DNA of 33,671 bases from Candidatus Ozemibacteraceae bacterium (GCA_017998915.1 JAGOCE010000006.1:1-33671), one strand, 5' to 3'; positions 7,769-16,979 are shown, numbered from the stretch's first letter. Notes: generated by a model not told the origin, from the sequence alone. Numbers and translations: made by a program.

Positions 7769-9829
7769 ATGGAAATCATCCTCATTCTTGCTCTCGTGAT
7801 CATTCTTCCGGGCTTCGTCTACCTGATGACGGCCGAGGAGGATGATGACTCGCTGGGCCAGCCGCTCCCATCCGGAACGAAAGAATCCGAGACGATCCCG
7901 CCCGCCGAAGACGAACCGCGCGTGGAACGCGATTACAAAGGCGTCACGGCGAAACGTTCCGGTTGGAAAGATCGCATCATGCGCGATTTCGAGCCGGAGG
8001 CACCCTCCTTCGGAGGGCTTCTGTTCAACCTGTTTGGAGATCTCTCCACCATTGCCGCGGTGGGCTGTCTCGTGGGCGCGATCATTCTGTTCTGCATCGT
8101 CCTGTTTCTGTACGCGCCGCTGGTGTTGGTTGTAACCGGTTGTTCCGGAACGATCCTGGCCCTGGTCGTGATGAGCCGAAAAAAGCAAAACGGAGAGGGC
8201 TTTCACGAAGGGCTTCATGAATTCTTCACCCGACTCAGCAGGATCGCTTTCATCGTTATCGTCGGGAGTGTAACGCTGTTTGCCGTGTATGCGGCGATTC
8301 TCCGCATCCTCGAAGGCCCTGCCTTCGATGTGCAGGCCACCATCGGAATGATCGTGCTGATGGCGGGGATTCTCGTCAAAATTCAGTCCTGGAGCAGACA
8401 GCTCGTTGGTGATGCGGATGCTTCGCAACCGGAGCTGATTGCGGACACGGCTGTCGAGGCATCACCGCCGCCCGGGCCTCGAGACGAGGCGCCCCCTGCA
8501 CCCGCTTCATCGGCGATCGTCATCGAACAGCGGACATTTTTGGGTAATCTGCTGAAGGGGATCCTCATCGGTTGCGGCATCGTCATGGCGGTCACGCTGA
8601 TCTGCCGGATGAAAGGCGTCGAATGGGTTCCCGCCTGGCTCGCCACCGATGCCGTTCTGGGCTTCATCTTCGCCGGCATTCTCTCCCGCTACGTCAGAAG
8701 CGGCTACACGATCGATCCGGTGGCGCGGACGATCGTGCACGAGGAACTGACGCCCCTCTACATGCGGCGGCGTGATATCTCGTTCGACGAAATCGGCGCG
8801 GTCTCGATCCGCGGCGCCCAGAAAGGGTGGCCCCTGTTATATCATTATCACTATATAGAGCTTCAGATCGTTCTGGTGTTCGACAATGGTCTCGTTCTGC
8901 CGGTATACGACCCCGTCCGGGCTTCCGAGTTCCTGTTCCGGATCCTGGAACGCGAACGGGCCCGGGCTCGGGAACTCGCCGACGTCCTGGGCTGCCCTCT
9001 GTTCCCTGAGTATCATCTCGGCGACGGATCGACGAAACGGTGGACGGGGCAGATCGAAGGACTCAGGTCGAAGTCGCAGCAACCCGACGAACTCGAGGCA
9101 GCCATCACGGGAACGTATTTTTCCAGTCTCGGAATGGGCTCCACCGAGCCTCTTCGCGTGATCGTCGACATGACGACCAGGTTCGAATCGTTCGTTCTCG
9201 CCCTCGTCGTCGCGTTCTTCGCCGTCACGACAGGGTATGCCCTGAGCGCGGAATGGGGGTATCTCGCTGCGAATCCGCGCATTCTGTACCTGATCCTGCT
9301 CGACTGTACTTCGGTCATTGTCACCGTATTCGGCCTGTGGCATCTGCTTATCGACGAATACTACGTGTTCGACGTCGAAGCATCGTCCATCGAGTATCAC
9401 TCCCGATGGGGATTCTGGAAAACCAGGCGCATGATCTGCGAGTTCGGTGACATCAACGAAATCCGCATCGGAAGATGTTTCTCAATCTTTACGATGAAGC
9501 ATGAATACGTCGCCGAGCTGCGATATGGCGATGGAGAGCGTCTCTTGATCTCGGACAAGGCCCGCACAGCCGGCATTCCCGTCTTCAGGGCCTTCGCCCT
9601 GAACAGGCTGGTCGGACGAACCGGCATCGTCGATCCCGACGAGTTCGAACTGGGTCTCCGAATGACGAAACCGGCGTATGAGACGCACGCAAAAAAATCC
9701 CGACCGCGCGGTCTCTCGGGATGGGTTCCCAGCGGGCTGGGCGGAATCCTGCCGCCGGCCGCCGAAGATGGCCTTCCCCCGGATGGCATCGGGAGAGGCA
9801 GAAAACGCCGGAAAAAGAAACGGAAATAA
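7769..9829 (+). CDS. Large polytopic membrane protein with duplicated half, unknown function
   Basis: 686 residues; no family recognised. The start at ATG 7769 opens directly with a hydrophobic helix (EIILILALVIILPGFVYLM). The nearest purine-rich site (GGGAGAAGG) is about 15 bases away, so the start is uncertain. Further hydrophobic helices lie near 96-133 (two), 165-185, 193-208, 262-280, 288-305, 472-490 and 500-522. Two similar soluble modules follow helix pairs: YTIDPVARTIVHEELTPLYMRRRDISFDEIGAVSIR and YVFDVEASSIEYHSRWGFWKTRRMICEFGDINEIRI. This suggests an internal duplication with a PH-like beta fold. Linkers rich in acid residues and Pro/Ala separate the parts, and the tail is very basic (RGRKRRKKKRK). 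It converges with the endonuclease gene, with stops three bases apart. Confidence 0.75.
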   Translation: MEIILILALVIILPGFVYLMTAEEDDDSLGQPLPSGTKESETIPPAEDEPRVERDYKGVTAKRSGWKDRIMRDFEPEAPSFGGLLFNLFGDLSTIAAVGCLVGAIILFCIVLFLYAPLVLVVTGCSGTILALVVMSRKKQNGEGFHEGLHEFFTRLSRIAFIVIVGSVTLFAVYAAILRILEGPAFDVQATIGMIVLMAGILVKIQSWSRQLVGDADASQPELIADTAVEASPPPGPRDEAPPAPASSAIVIEQRTFLGNLLKGILIGCGIVMAVTLICRMKGVEWVPAWLATDAVLGFIFAGILSRYVRSGYTIDPVARTIVHEELTPLYMRRRDISFDEIGAVSIRGAQKGWPLLYHYHYIELQIVLVFDNGLVLPVYDPVRASEFLFRILERERARARELADVLGCPLFPEYHLGDGSTKRWTGQIEGLRSKSQQPDELEAAITGTYFSSLGMGSTEPLRVIVDMTTRFESFVLALVVAFFAVTTGYALSAEWGYLAANPRILYLILLDCTSVIVTVFGLWHLLIDEYYVFDVEASSIEYHSRWGFWKTRRMICEFGDINEIRIGRCFSIFTMKHEYVAELRYGDGERLLISDKARTAGIPVFRAFALNRLVGRTGIVDPDEFELGLRMTKPAYETHAKKSRPRGLSGWVPSGLGGILPPAAEDGLPPDGIGRGRKRRKKKRK

Positions 9830-9832
9830 ATA

Positions 9833-10756
9833 CTACCAGGTATTTGCCGGAATCAGCTTTTCGATGGCGTCTTCGTGCGGATCGTTGAGAGCCCACAGAA
9901 AATCGAGTCCCGTGAGTTGCTCGATCCGATCGATGCTCGTGAGAAACTGACGGGGTGCTTCGGTTCCCCGAACAGCCTGCGGAATGAGGAACGGCAGGGC
10001 TCGAACTTCCTGGCCGTCCTCGTCGATCACGATCTTGTAGAACGCGTCGGGGATCTCGACTCGCGAACGGCTCCTGTCACGATCGTTCACTTCACCGAGC
10101 AGTTCCCGGTCGTCATCGAACACCGGCCCCGTCAGAATCCACACCTTGCCGAACCGGGGCGCCCAGACATCTGACTCGAGCCGTTCGAGTTTCTGCCAGA
10201 CGCGCCTGTTCAAATCCGGCTCCATGGGGACGATGTTCGACAGCAAAAACGTCTCTCGCTGGGCCTCGAAGCCCAGACGGGCGGCGATCCCCGCATTGGG
10301 TGCGAGATGACCGCGATCGTATCCCGTCGAGGTGAACTCATCGTGGCGAACCTTGCTCTGGGTGCGAAGATCGGTCTCGAACTTCGACGGCCGTTTCCCG
10401 GCAGGGCCTTTCGTCGAGCCTTCGAGGCTGTAGCCGACCCACAGAGGATTCTGCCTGGAATCCGAGTATCCTGCGACATATCCCGTGTTGCGGAGCACCG
10501 ACAATGTCGGGTCCTTCTGTGCTGGTCGCGGAAGACCGGCATAGACGAGGCCTCGCTCGGACTCGGTCTGTCGCTTCGCCTCGATTTCAGGCGGCCAGCC
10601 GGCTTTGGGGCGGGGCGGGGCCACCCGGTGCGGCCAGAAGTGCCAGACGGCGATACCGAGACAGGCGAGGGCGACGAGAAGGAACAGCCACGGCAGAAAT
10701 CGGCGGAAGCGCAATTTCGGCGATGACGTTTTCGCGGTCTTCGAAGCTTTTGGCAT
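9833..10756 (-). CDS. Membrane-anchored DNA/RNA non-specific endonuclease
   Basis: 307 residues. A basic N-terminus is followed by one hydrophobic helix (FLPWLFLLVALACLGIAVWHF, about 20-40), so the enzyme is probably anchored in the inner membrane with the catalytic part outside, or is exported. The catalytic domain (about 85-300) has the NucA/NUC1-type motif DRGH at 147-150, whose His is the general base, within STGYDRGHLAPNAGIAAR. LLSNIVPMEPDLNRRVWQKLE follows, carrying the Mg2+-binding Asn. Further conserved blocks are WVGYSLEG and VWILTGPVFDDD. Family members cut single- and double-stranded DNA and RNA with little specificity, for nutrition, DNA uptake or defence. There is no strong ribosome site (GGGAG is 15 bases away). 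It is monocistronic and divergent from the HEAT-repeat operon. Confidence 0.93.
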   Translation of the reverse strand: MPKASKTAKTSSPKLRFRRFLPWLFLLVALACLGIAVWHFWPHRVAPPRPKAGWPPEIEAKRQTESERGLVYAGLPRPAQKDPTLSVLRNTGYVAGYSDSRQNPLWVGYSLEGSTKGPAGKRPSKFETDLRTQSKVRHDEFTSTGYDRGHLAPNAGIAARLGFEAQRETFLLSNIVPMEPDLNRRVWQKLERLESDVWAPRFGKVWILTGPVFDDDRELLGEVNDRDRSRSRVEIPDAFYKIVIDEDGQEVRALPFLIPQAVRGTEAPRQFLTSIDRIEQLTGLDFLWALNDPHEDAIEKLIPANTW

Positions 10757-10792
10757 GGCGCTGAAGGGTGTCTCCCGATATGTATATGAAAA

Positions 10793-10806
10793 GATTTATA
10801 TAAATC
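10793..10806. promoter_or_regulatory. 14-bp perfect AT-rich palindrome between divergent genes
   Basis: GATTTATATAAATC is a perfect inverted repeat in the 153-base space between the endonuclease and HEAT-repeat gene starts. The position suits a shared operator or promoter core. No clear -35/-10 pair could be fixed on either strand. Confidence 0.3.
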
Positions 10807-10909
10807 AGGCCTGTCCGTCGGCATTCGACACGACGCCAGTATGTTCTATGGTAACATGGAGCGGAGACGGACATATCGGACGGCTGCAGCGGAGGCATCG
10901 GGAGTCGGA

Positions 10910-13378
10910 ATGGACGCGGAATTCTGGTGGCGACTGGACCTGAACAGCCCCATTGCCGATATCAGGCGGATGGCCGCGGTCCAGATGCTGCTCGATCCTC
11001 CTCCAGCCGCGGCAGCCGGTGAACTCGCGGACATCGCTGCCCGTGAGGACGATGCGGATACGCGGGAGATCCTTCGTCAGATCATCTCGGGGTATGAAAG
11101 ACGGCCGGCCGTTCCGGTCACGGTTTCCGAATCCCGGCCGACTGAAGGAGAAGGGCCATGGACGGGATGGGCTGGCAGTCCGGCGCAACGCCTGGAATGG
11201 CTCGGTCGGCTGCCTCCGGAAACGAGGAAACAACTCGCCCGGGAAGCTCCGGAACGGCTTGCCCGGGAGAGACACCCGCTCGTCGCCTCTGCCATGATCC
11301 GCATCTTCGGGCGGGTTTGGCCGGCAACTGCTCTCGAAGGCCTCATCCCGTATGTCTCACAGGACAACGTCCCCGTCTGCCTTGCCGCACTCGAGACGCT
11401 CAGGCAGCGGAAGCCGGAGCTCCTCCCGCCGCTCCTTCCTGCGCTTCTGACGTCCGGCAGCTCCCGCGTTCGTGGCGCTGCGGTCAGGGCTCTCGCAGAG
11501 ATCGACCGCGACGAGGCGCTCGCCCACCTGGAAGCCTTGCTTCTCGATGCCGACCCGTCTCGCCGGCTCGAAGGTCTGCGTTGCTGTTTCCACACACGGT
11601 TCGAAGATGTGATGCAGCTTTTGTTGAAAGCGATGGCCGTCGAGACCGACGTGAGACGCCTGACGGCATACGGGACCCTGTTCGAGATCAATCCCTCTCT
11701 GGAAGCGCCGTTCAGGTTATATGAGCTGTCCGAACGTGCCTCCCCCCAAGGGGCCGAGGTGCTCAAGCGCCTGGTCGCGGCGTCCTGCCGGGCCATCGGA
11801 AACACGCTCCTGAAACCGGAAGATTTCCAGAAATACCGGGATCGCCTCCAGGAGTGGATTGACAGGCGCGCCGCAGCCGGACTGGCCCAGGACATCGTCG
11901 CTCGGGCAGCGGACGGCCGCGGATTCGATCACGAGTTGACAGCGACGATCGAGCGTGCTCGGAAACGCCCTGCACTGTGGAACGCCCTGCAGGAGCTTTC
12001 TGCCCTCCCGATGCCGCGCGCCGCCCGCATCCTCTTCCTGAAAGCCGTTGGTGGAACGACTGCCCCCTCGGACGAACAACCTCTCCTGGCGCAATCCGCG
12101 GAACCGCCCGGGAAACCCGAACCGGCGGGCCCGCATCCGGTCGCCGGAACTGCGGAAGACGAACGCGCCTCTCCGGGGACAACCGGCCGTCCCGCCGGAG
12201 AAAAGCCTGCAAAGCCCGCCGACAGCCTCGAGGTGCTCGCGCTTCTCTCGCCTGACGACAGGGAGACGGCCAACAGGGAAATCGTTCGTATATTGTCTTC
12301 TATGGACAAAGCACCCGCTCCGCTCGTTGCGGCCGCGTTTCGGGCGGCCATCCGTTGCTCGGTCGACAACCAGGCACCTTCGGCGCGCCGGGCGCTCAAC
12401 GGTGCCGATCCCGGCGTCGTTTCGGCGGCCGTCGAGTATCTCGGAAAATTCGCTCCGGACGACATCGAGCCGCTTCTTGGACGGTTCCTGGCCTCGTCGG
12501 AATCCCGCATCAAATCTGCCGCCGTGCGGGTGCTCCAGCGATCCGATCCCCTTCAGGCCGTGTCGGCGCTGAAGACGATGCTTCGGAGCAGGCAGGTCGA
12601 ACACCAGAAACTTGGGATCGCCTGCCTCGTACACGTCGAGTTTTCCCTCGTCAGGGATGCTCTCGCGGAGCTTCTCGAGACGAACCCGCCGCAAGACCTT
12701 CTCGAATCCGGCCTATGCCTGTTCCAGACGAACGCTGACCCCGAAGGGGTGTATCGGCTGTATCTCCTCGAAAAACGCCTGCCTGCAGAGGCGGCGGGGA
12801 ACATTCGAAAAACGCGGCGTGAGATGATGACCTTTCTTGCCGGTTCCGGCCGGCTTTCACCGGACCTCGGGAAGATCGAGAGCGAACTGCAGGAGCGGAT
12901 GGATCGTGAGTCGAAAAAAAGCTCTGCCGCGCCCCCGGCATACGCGTTCAAGGTGCTTCAGAAATCGATTCCATCTTCGAATCCCCCTGTCGGCCCCCTG
13001 GGGCCGGAGACGAGCCGGCAGACGATCATGGTGGCGGCCACCGTCTTTGTCGCCCTTGTCTGCGTTGTCGTTGCCTGGAATGGCGTTCCGGGGCCGAGCG
13101 GTGAGGCTTCCTCTCCGACCGTATTCCCCTCGGCGGCCCCGGTCGCCGGAGGCAGGCTTCAGATCAGGCAGGTGGATGGATGGGTGCGCGAGGAACGTTC
13201 GGCGGCCGACGAGTTCAAAATCGAGTCCGAAACCGGCGAGGTTTTCCGCATACCCTGCCGTGATTACGAGCCGGTGCCCTCCCTGGGGGCGAGATTCAAG
13301 GGGGCCCTGATCCTGATGCGGAAGAACGACGACGGTTCCTGGTTCGCCAGACGGGCGGCCGCCGCCGGTTTGCGGTAG
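10910..13378 (+). CDS. HEAT-repeat protein with C-terminal membrane helix
   Basis: 822 residues from ATG 10910, chosen because GGAG lies five bases upstream; ATGs at 10841 and 10856 have no ribosome site. The N-terminal two thirds are repeated helix pairs of HEAT type, for example VCLAALETLRQRKPELLPPLL, VRGAAVRALAEIDRDEALAHL, VSAAVEYLGKFAPDDIEPLL and IKSAAVRVLQRSDPLQAVSAL. A Pro/Ala/Glu-rich linker (about 380-435) splits two repeat blocks. One membrane helix (TIMVAATVFVALVCVVVAW, about 705-723) follows, then a small beta-rich C-terminal domain (about 750-822). HEAT arrays bind partner proteins. Being first in an operon with a STAS protein and a PP2C phosphatase, it may be a membrane scaffold or sensor for that partner-switching system. 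This role is inference. Confidence 0.85.
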   Translation: MDAEFWWRLDLNSPIADIRRMAAVQMLLDPPPAAAAGELADIAAREDDADTREILRQIISGYERRPAVPVTVSESRPTEGEGPWTGWAGSPAQRLEWLGRLPPETRKQLAREAPERLARERHPLVASAMIRIFGRVWPATALEGLIPYVSQDNVPVCLAALETLRQRKPELLPPLLPALLTSGSSRVRGAAVRALAEIDRDEALAHLEALLLDADPSRRLEGLRCCFHTRFEDVMQLLLKAMAVETDVRRLTAYGTLFEINPSLEAPFRLYELSERASPQGAEVLKRLVAASCRAIGNTLLKPEDFQKYRDRLQEWIDRRAAAGLAQDIVARAADGRGFDHELTATIERARKRPALWNALQELSALPMPRAARILFLKAVGGTTAPSDEQPLLAQSAEPPGKPEPAGPHPVAGTAEDERASPGTTGRPAGEKPAKPADSLEVLALLSPDDRETANREIVRILSSMDKAPAPLVAAAFRAAIRCSVDNQAPSARRALNGADPGVVSAAVEYLGKFAPDDIEPLLGRFLASSESRIKSAAVRVLQRSDPLQAVSALKTMLRSRQVEHQKLGIACLVHVEFSLVRDALAELLETNPPQDLLESGLCLFQTNADPEGVYRLYLLEKRLPAEAAGNIRKTRREMMTFLAGSGRLSPDLGKIESELQERMDRESKKSSAAPPAYAFKVLQKSIPSSNPPVGPLGPETSRQTIMVAATVFVALVCVVVAWNGVPGPSGEASSPTVFPSAAPVAGGRLQIRQVDGWVREERSAADEFKIESETGEVFRIPCRDYEPVPSLGARFKGALILMRKNDDGSWFARRAAAAGLR

Positions 13379-13422
13379 CTCCGGGCGTATGCTAGGATAC
13401 CCCCGAAAGGCGGTCACCCCGA

Positions 13423-13800
13423 ATGCCCGGACTCATCCTGACGATTGAAAACAAGCCGAACTGCGTCATCATCCGGCTCGACGGATACCTCGACGGCGAA
13501 ACCGGGCAACAGCTCCAGCAGCTGCTGGAAGACCTCCTCTGCCGTGGAACGCGCGGCATGGTGCTCGATTTTTCGACGTGCACCAGCATCAACAGTCTCG
13601 GTGTCTCCTGCCTGCTCGAAATCGTGATCCGCATCGTCGAGGATTTCGGTGGAAAACTTGTTTTCATTGGCCTGAATGAACTGCAGCGAAGGGTCATGGT
13701 CCTGTCTGGAATAATACCAATGGCTATATCAGCGCCGAACCTCGCCGAAGCGTGCCGTGCCGCCGGAGGCGGTGATGGTGGGCCGGACGAGGGTCGGTAG
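13423..13800 (+). CDS. STAS-domain anti-sigma factor antagonist
   Basis: 125 residues, starting 44 bases after the HEAT-repeat gene. The fold is read from the pattern CVIIRLDGYLDGETGQQLQQLLEDLL, GMVLDFSTCTSINSLGVSCLLEIVI and LVFIGLNELQRRVMVLSGI, which matches SpoIIAA/RsbV-like STAS proteins. The phosphorylation site is expected at Ser58 in TSINSLG. Here the usual Asp-Ser-Ser-Gly is Asn-Ser-Leu-Gly, so the flanking residues are unusual though the acceptor Ser is kept. Proteins of this type bind an anti-sigma kinase when dephosphorylated and release the partner sigma factor or other target. The next gene encodes the matching class of phosphatase. No kinase or sigma factor is in the window. Confidence 0.9.
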   Translation: MPGLILTIENKPNCVIIRLDGYLDGETGQQLQQLLEDLLCRGTRGMVLDFSTCTSINSLGVSCLLEIVIRIVEDFGGKLVFIGLNELQRRVMVLSGIIPMAISAPNLAEACRAAGGGDGGPDEGR

Positions 13801-13815
13801 TTTCCTGACGCACGG

Positions 13816-16704
13816 GTGAACTCCGAAGGCGGTTCTCTCGTGATCAGGCTTGCCCGATGGATTGCCGTCTGCGTCTTTTTCTTCGCGTTTCCGCTCTTCC
13901 TGATCAATCTGGGAATCAGGCATGCCTACGAGAGAAACTGGAATCTTCATGCCGCTGCGGTCGCCCGGCGGACAGGCGACATCTTGGAGCGTCTGCGGGC
14001 CAGAAGTGAAAAGACCGCCTTTGCCTACAGGGAACTGAAACGCCTGGGCGAACGGATTGATGCCTCTCCGGATCCCAGAAAGACAGCCGTGACCCTGTGT
14101 GAGAGGCTGGAGCGAATTGTTCCCGGCCTGTTCGAGATCTTCGTCGTCGATCACGGAAAAACGGTTATCTGGCCGTCCCGGCTTCCGATGGGGGTTTCGG
14201 CATACCAGATCCGGCAGTTGTGCCGGAATATGGGAAACGATGGCAGCGGGTTCGTGAACAAAACGTTCCTGAAGAAAAATATCAGTTTATATACATACTT
14301 CCTCAGCGATGCTCCGCCATTTCTCGAACTCTCGTCGATGCCGATCTTGGAACGCGTGGTGGAAGTCAATCCGGCGGGCCACCACACGTATTTCGGATTC
14401 TGGTTCGGCAAGCGAACAGGGCTTCTCGCTCTGATGAACAGTAAGGCCTTACGCAAGTGGCAGTTCCAGAAGCTGCTGATTTCGCAGGCAAACCGCAAAA
14501 AAGCGGGAATCAGGTTCGGTATTTCCCGGTTCGGTGCCTCCTCGACAGCCAATGAATCCCCGGAGAGCGAGCGGCGCAGAGAAGCGCTGGCATGGCTCGA
14601 GGACTCCTCCGAAGACGCCTGGTGCATACGCGAGAATCGGTTGTTCATGAGGCTTCCTCTCGATATGAACTGGCGGCTCTGGGGCGAGGCGTCTCTCGAT
14701 GTGACCCAACGGGGCGATACCGTCCTTTCACGAAGCATCGCGTTGTCCGTGGTGCTGCTTCTGGCTCTTTCCGGTGCCAGCTTCGGCCTGTTCGTGGCCG
14801 GCTGGAAAGTGCCCATCGCCCTCCGGCTCAGGCTCATGGTGCTGTTCACGATGGCGACGGGACTTCCGTTGTCCGGTCTGGCCGTCATCGGCTACGACAA
14901 CTTGCAGAAAACTCGGGATCTCCTCGTTGAGTCCGGGCGACGCCAGCTCCAGGAAAGCCTTCGCGCCATCGAAGGCGGTTTCCTTCGGTTCGGTCGGGGC
15001 TACGCTTCCCGCATGACGAAACTCCGGGACGAATGCTACCTCCCGGGAAAAGTGTTCGATGGAGAGCGGTTCGCGAGGAAGCTTGGCCAGCTGTCGATGG
15101 AATTGCAGGCAAACACCCCTGTCGTCATCATGAAAACCGGAACGATGATCAGGCCGATCGCCCTGTCTGACCACGGCGGGGAGCGCGAAACCCTGCTGGA
15201 AGCCATCGGAACAGAGTTGATACGCAGATACAACCGGGCCGTCGGGATTCGCGAGGAGGAGAAGGAGAAGATCGTCTTCGCCTCGCTCATCCTGGATGAC
15301 CGGACGGCACGAAGGATGATGACGGGTGTCATTCGCGCACGCGGGCAGGTGTCGCATCTCAATTACGGCGACGGGGACAAGTTCATGTACATGAACTTCA
15401 TCCTCAACGCTTCCGGCGGAGCGGTCGGCGCGTTTTTTCTCACATGGACGCCCCGGGATCTCGCCTACAGGTATCTGCGCGAAAACATCCTCCACCGCCA
15501 GCGCCTCGTCCCGCACAGCCGGGTGTTCGCGATTCACGACTGGCAGAAAGGCTTGACGATTCCCGAGGGAACGCATGCCATCCCCTGGTTGAAACGGTTC
15601 GTCGAACGCCTGCGGTCAAGACGTGCTGATTTATATGAGGAAATATTATTCGATGGGGCCAGGTGGCTCGTCGGCGGCGTTCCGGGGCGCGATCTCGCGG
15701 AATACTCGCTCGTTCAGGCTCTGCCGCTCGACCGGCTGACGGAGTCCGTGGACGGACTTCGCTCGGACCTGATGTGGGGCGGGGCGCTCTGCCTGCTCCT
15801 CTCGCTCGGCGTCGCCGCGGCGCTTGCGCGACAGATCCTGCGCCCGGTCGCCGTGTTGACCTCGGGTGTCGACGCGATGCGTCATGGGCACTATAGAACG
15901 AGACTTCCGATACTCGATCAGGACGAATTCGGCTCCCTGACCGTCTCGTTCAACCATGCCCTCGAGCGCCTCGAGGAACTCTCGACCGCGAAAGCATTCC
16001 AGGAACGTCTGTTCCCCGCCGATTCGCTCCTGGCCGGAGGCGCGTCCGTGACGGGCATCTGCCAGACGGCGACCGAACTTGGCGGTGATTATTTTGACTA
16101 CTTCGATATCGGGGAGGGGCGTGTCGTGATCCTGATCGGCGACGTCGCCGGCCACGGCGCGGGCTCGGCTCTCCTGATGGCGATGGCGAAGGGATTCGTC
16201 TCGGTGGAGAGCCGGCGTGATCCCGACCCGGCCCGCGTGCTGACAGGGCTCAACGAGATGATCTTCACGGCCATGAGTCGCCGGCTCATGATGTCGATGT
16301 CCTACGGGCTGCTCCATGTCGAGTCCGGGCTGCTCAGGATCGCGAACGCGGGGCACTGCCCGCCGATGCTCGTCAGAAAGGAGACGAAGGCGGCTTCCGA
16401 GCTATCGACCGGTTTCGGGTACCCGCTCGGAACGCGACGTAACGCTGCCTACCGATGCGAGGAGACCCGCCTCGAACCCGGTGACCGCGTCTGGTTCTTC
16501 ACCGACGGTTTCCCTGAAACCATGGGAACGGGCGGGGAACCGCTCGGCTATACCGCTCTGGCCGCCCTTCTCGCCAGGGTCGAGGGGACCGACGGCAGGT
16601 CGCGATGCCGTGAGCTGCATCGCGCCTGCACGGCCTTCCGGTCCGGAAAACCCCAGGCGGACGACATGACCTGCATCCTCCTGGAATACCGGACGGGGGC
16701 GTGA
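13816..16704 (+). CDS. Membrane sensor PP2C (SpoIIE/RsbU-type) phosphatase with HAMP domain
   Basis: Up to 962 residues. The annotated start is GTG 13816; GTG 13840 is an equally possible start. There are four membrane helices (about 9-28, 308-328, 338-358, 652-672), hence two large extracytoplasmic sensor regions (about 30-300 and 360-650), a rare layout. A HAMP linker (about 673-725, RPVAVLTSGVDAMRHGHYRTRL...) leads to a PP2C domain with GGDYFDY (about 756), GDVAGHGAGSALLMAMAKG (about 775), NAGHCPPML, VWFFTDGFPE and ADDMTCILL. The metal-binding Asp residues of these motifs are present. The likely role is dephosphorylation of the adjacent STAS protein in response to an outside signal. It starts 15 bases after the STAS stop, so the three genes form one operon. 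Confidence 0.93.
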   Translation: MNSEGGSLVIRLARWIAVCVFFFAFPLFLINLGIRHAYERNWNLHAAAVARRTGDILERLRARSEKTAFAYRELKRLGERIDASPDPRKTAVTLCERLERIVPGLFEIFVVDHGKTVIWPSRLPMGVSAYQIRQLCRNMGNDGSGFVNKTFLKKNISLYTYFLSDAPPFLELSSMPILERVVEVNPAGHHTYFGFWFGKRTGLLALMNSKALRKWQFQKLLISQANRKKAGIRFGISRFGASSTANESPESERRREALAWLEDSSEDAWCIRENRLFMRLPLDMNWRLWGEASLDVTQRGDTVLSRSIALSVVLLLALSGASFGLFVAGWKVPIALRLRLMVLFTMATGLPLSGLAVIGYDNLQKTRDLLVESGRRQLQESLRAIEGGFLRFGRGYASRMTKLRDECYLPGKVFDGERFARKLGQLSMELQANTPVVIMKTGTMIRPIALSDHGGERETLLEAIGTELIRRYNRAVGIREEEKEKIVFASLILDDRTARRMMTGVIRARGQVSHLNYGDGDKFMYMNFILNASGGAVGAFFLTWTPRDLAYRYLRENILHRQRLVPHSRVFAIHDWQKGLTIPEGTHAIPWLKRFVERLRSRRADLYEEILFDGARWLVGGVPGRDLAEYSLVQALPLDRLTESVDGLRSDLMWGGALCLLLSLGVAAALARQILRPVAVLTSGVDAMRHGHYRTRLPILDQDEFGSLTVSFNHALERLEELSTAKAFQERLFPADSLLAGGASVTGICQTATELGGDYFDYFDIGEGRVVILIGDVAGHGAGSALLMAMAKGFVSVESRRDPDPARVLTGLNEMIFTAMSRRLMMSMSYGLLHVESGLLRIANAGHCPPMLVRKETKAASELSTGFGYPLGTRRNAAYRCEETRLEPGDRVWFFTDGFPETMGTGGEPLGYTALAALLARVEGTDGRSRCRELHRACTAFRSGKPQADDMTCILLEYRTGA

Positions 16705-16707
16705 TGC

Positions 16708-16821
16708 CTACCAGCCGAGGAACACCTTCGCGCCTCCGATCAGGAGAAGCGCTACGACGGCGAAGATAAACTTGGATTTGAGTTCGTTCGGGTCCTGATG
16801 GTTCATATCGTGGTCAGACAT
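16708..16821 (-). CDS. Small single-span membrane protein, 37 aa
   Basis: A short ORF starts at ATG 16821 with GGAGG six bases upstream. The peptide has a polar, His/Asp/Asn-rich start (MSDHDMNHQDPNELKSK) and one hydrophobic helix (FIFAVVALLLIGGAKVFLGW), ending TGG TAG. It fits a one-span inner-membrane miniprotein. Support comes from the good ribosome site, the sensible membrane-peptide composition, and a long structured leader with a promoter upstream. It converges with the PP2C gene, its stop lying three bases past the PP2C stop. No family is recognised; it could regulate a membrane partner, but that is inference. Confidence 0.65.
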   Translation of the reverse strand: MSDHDMNHQDPNELKSKFIFAVVALLLIGGAKVFLGW

Positions 16822-16843
16822 GGAGAGCCTCCGTCATGCAGAA

Positions 16844-16979
16844 AACCGCTACATCCACGTCAATCCGCGGATGTACGCAGTGGGCTGGAGGCGGTTGTCT
16901 CGGTACAAGACAAAGCCGCCATCCGCACGCAGCGAATGGCGGCCCGACCATTCAAACAACCTTCGGACATGAATCCGAA
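16844..16979 (-). ncRNA. Candidate structured leader RNA upstream of the 37-aa membrane protein
   Basis: Reading on the minus strand, four hairpins follow one another between a promoter and the ribosome site. They are 6 bp at 16962-16979; 8 bp of GCCGCCAT/ATGGCGGC at 16915-16943; 6 bp at 16895-16913; and a two-part stem at 16844-16896, with inner pairs 16850-16856/16868-16874 and outer pairs 16844-16849/16891-16896. Some pairings exclude one another: 16948-16953 can pair with 16934-16939 instead of the second hairpin forming. The segment 16956-16961 can pair with 16893-16898, closing a multibranch loop around it. Such alternatives are typical of riboswitches and attenuators. No known class is recognised, and a free small RNA is also possible. 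Confidence 0.45.

Noticed and set aside
16844-16979. Cobalamin riboswitch, suggested by a GCCCACTG stretch in the leader
   Set aside because: The conserved GCCACTG and B12-box elements are not in the required order or sequence; left as unknown structured RNA.
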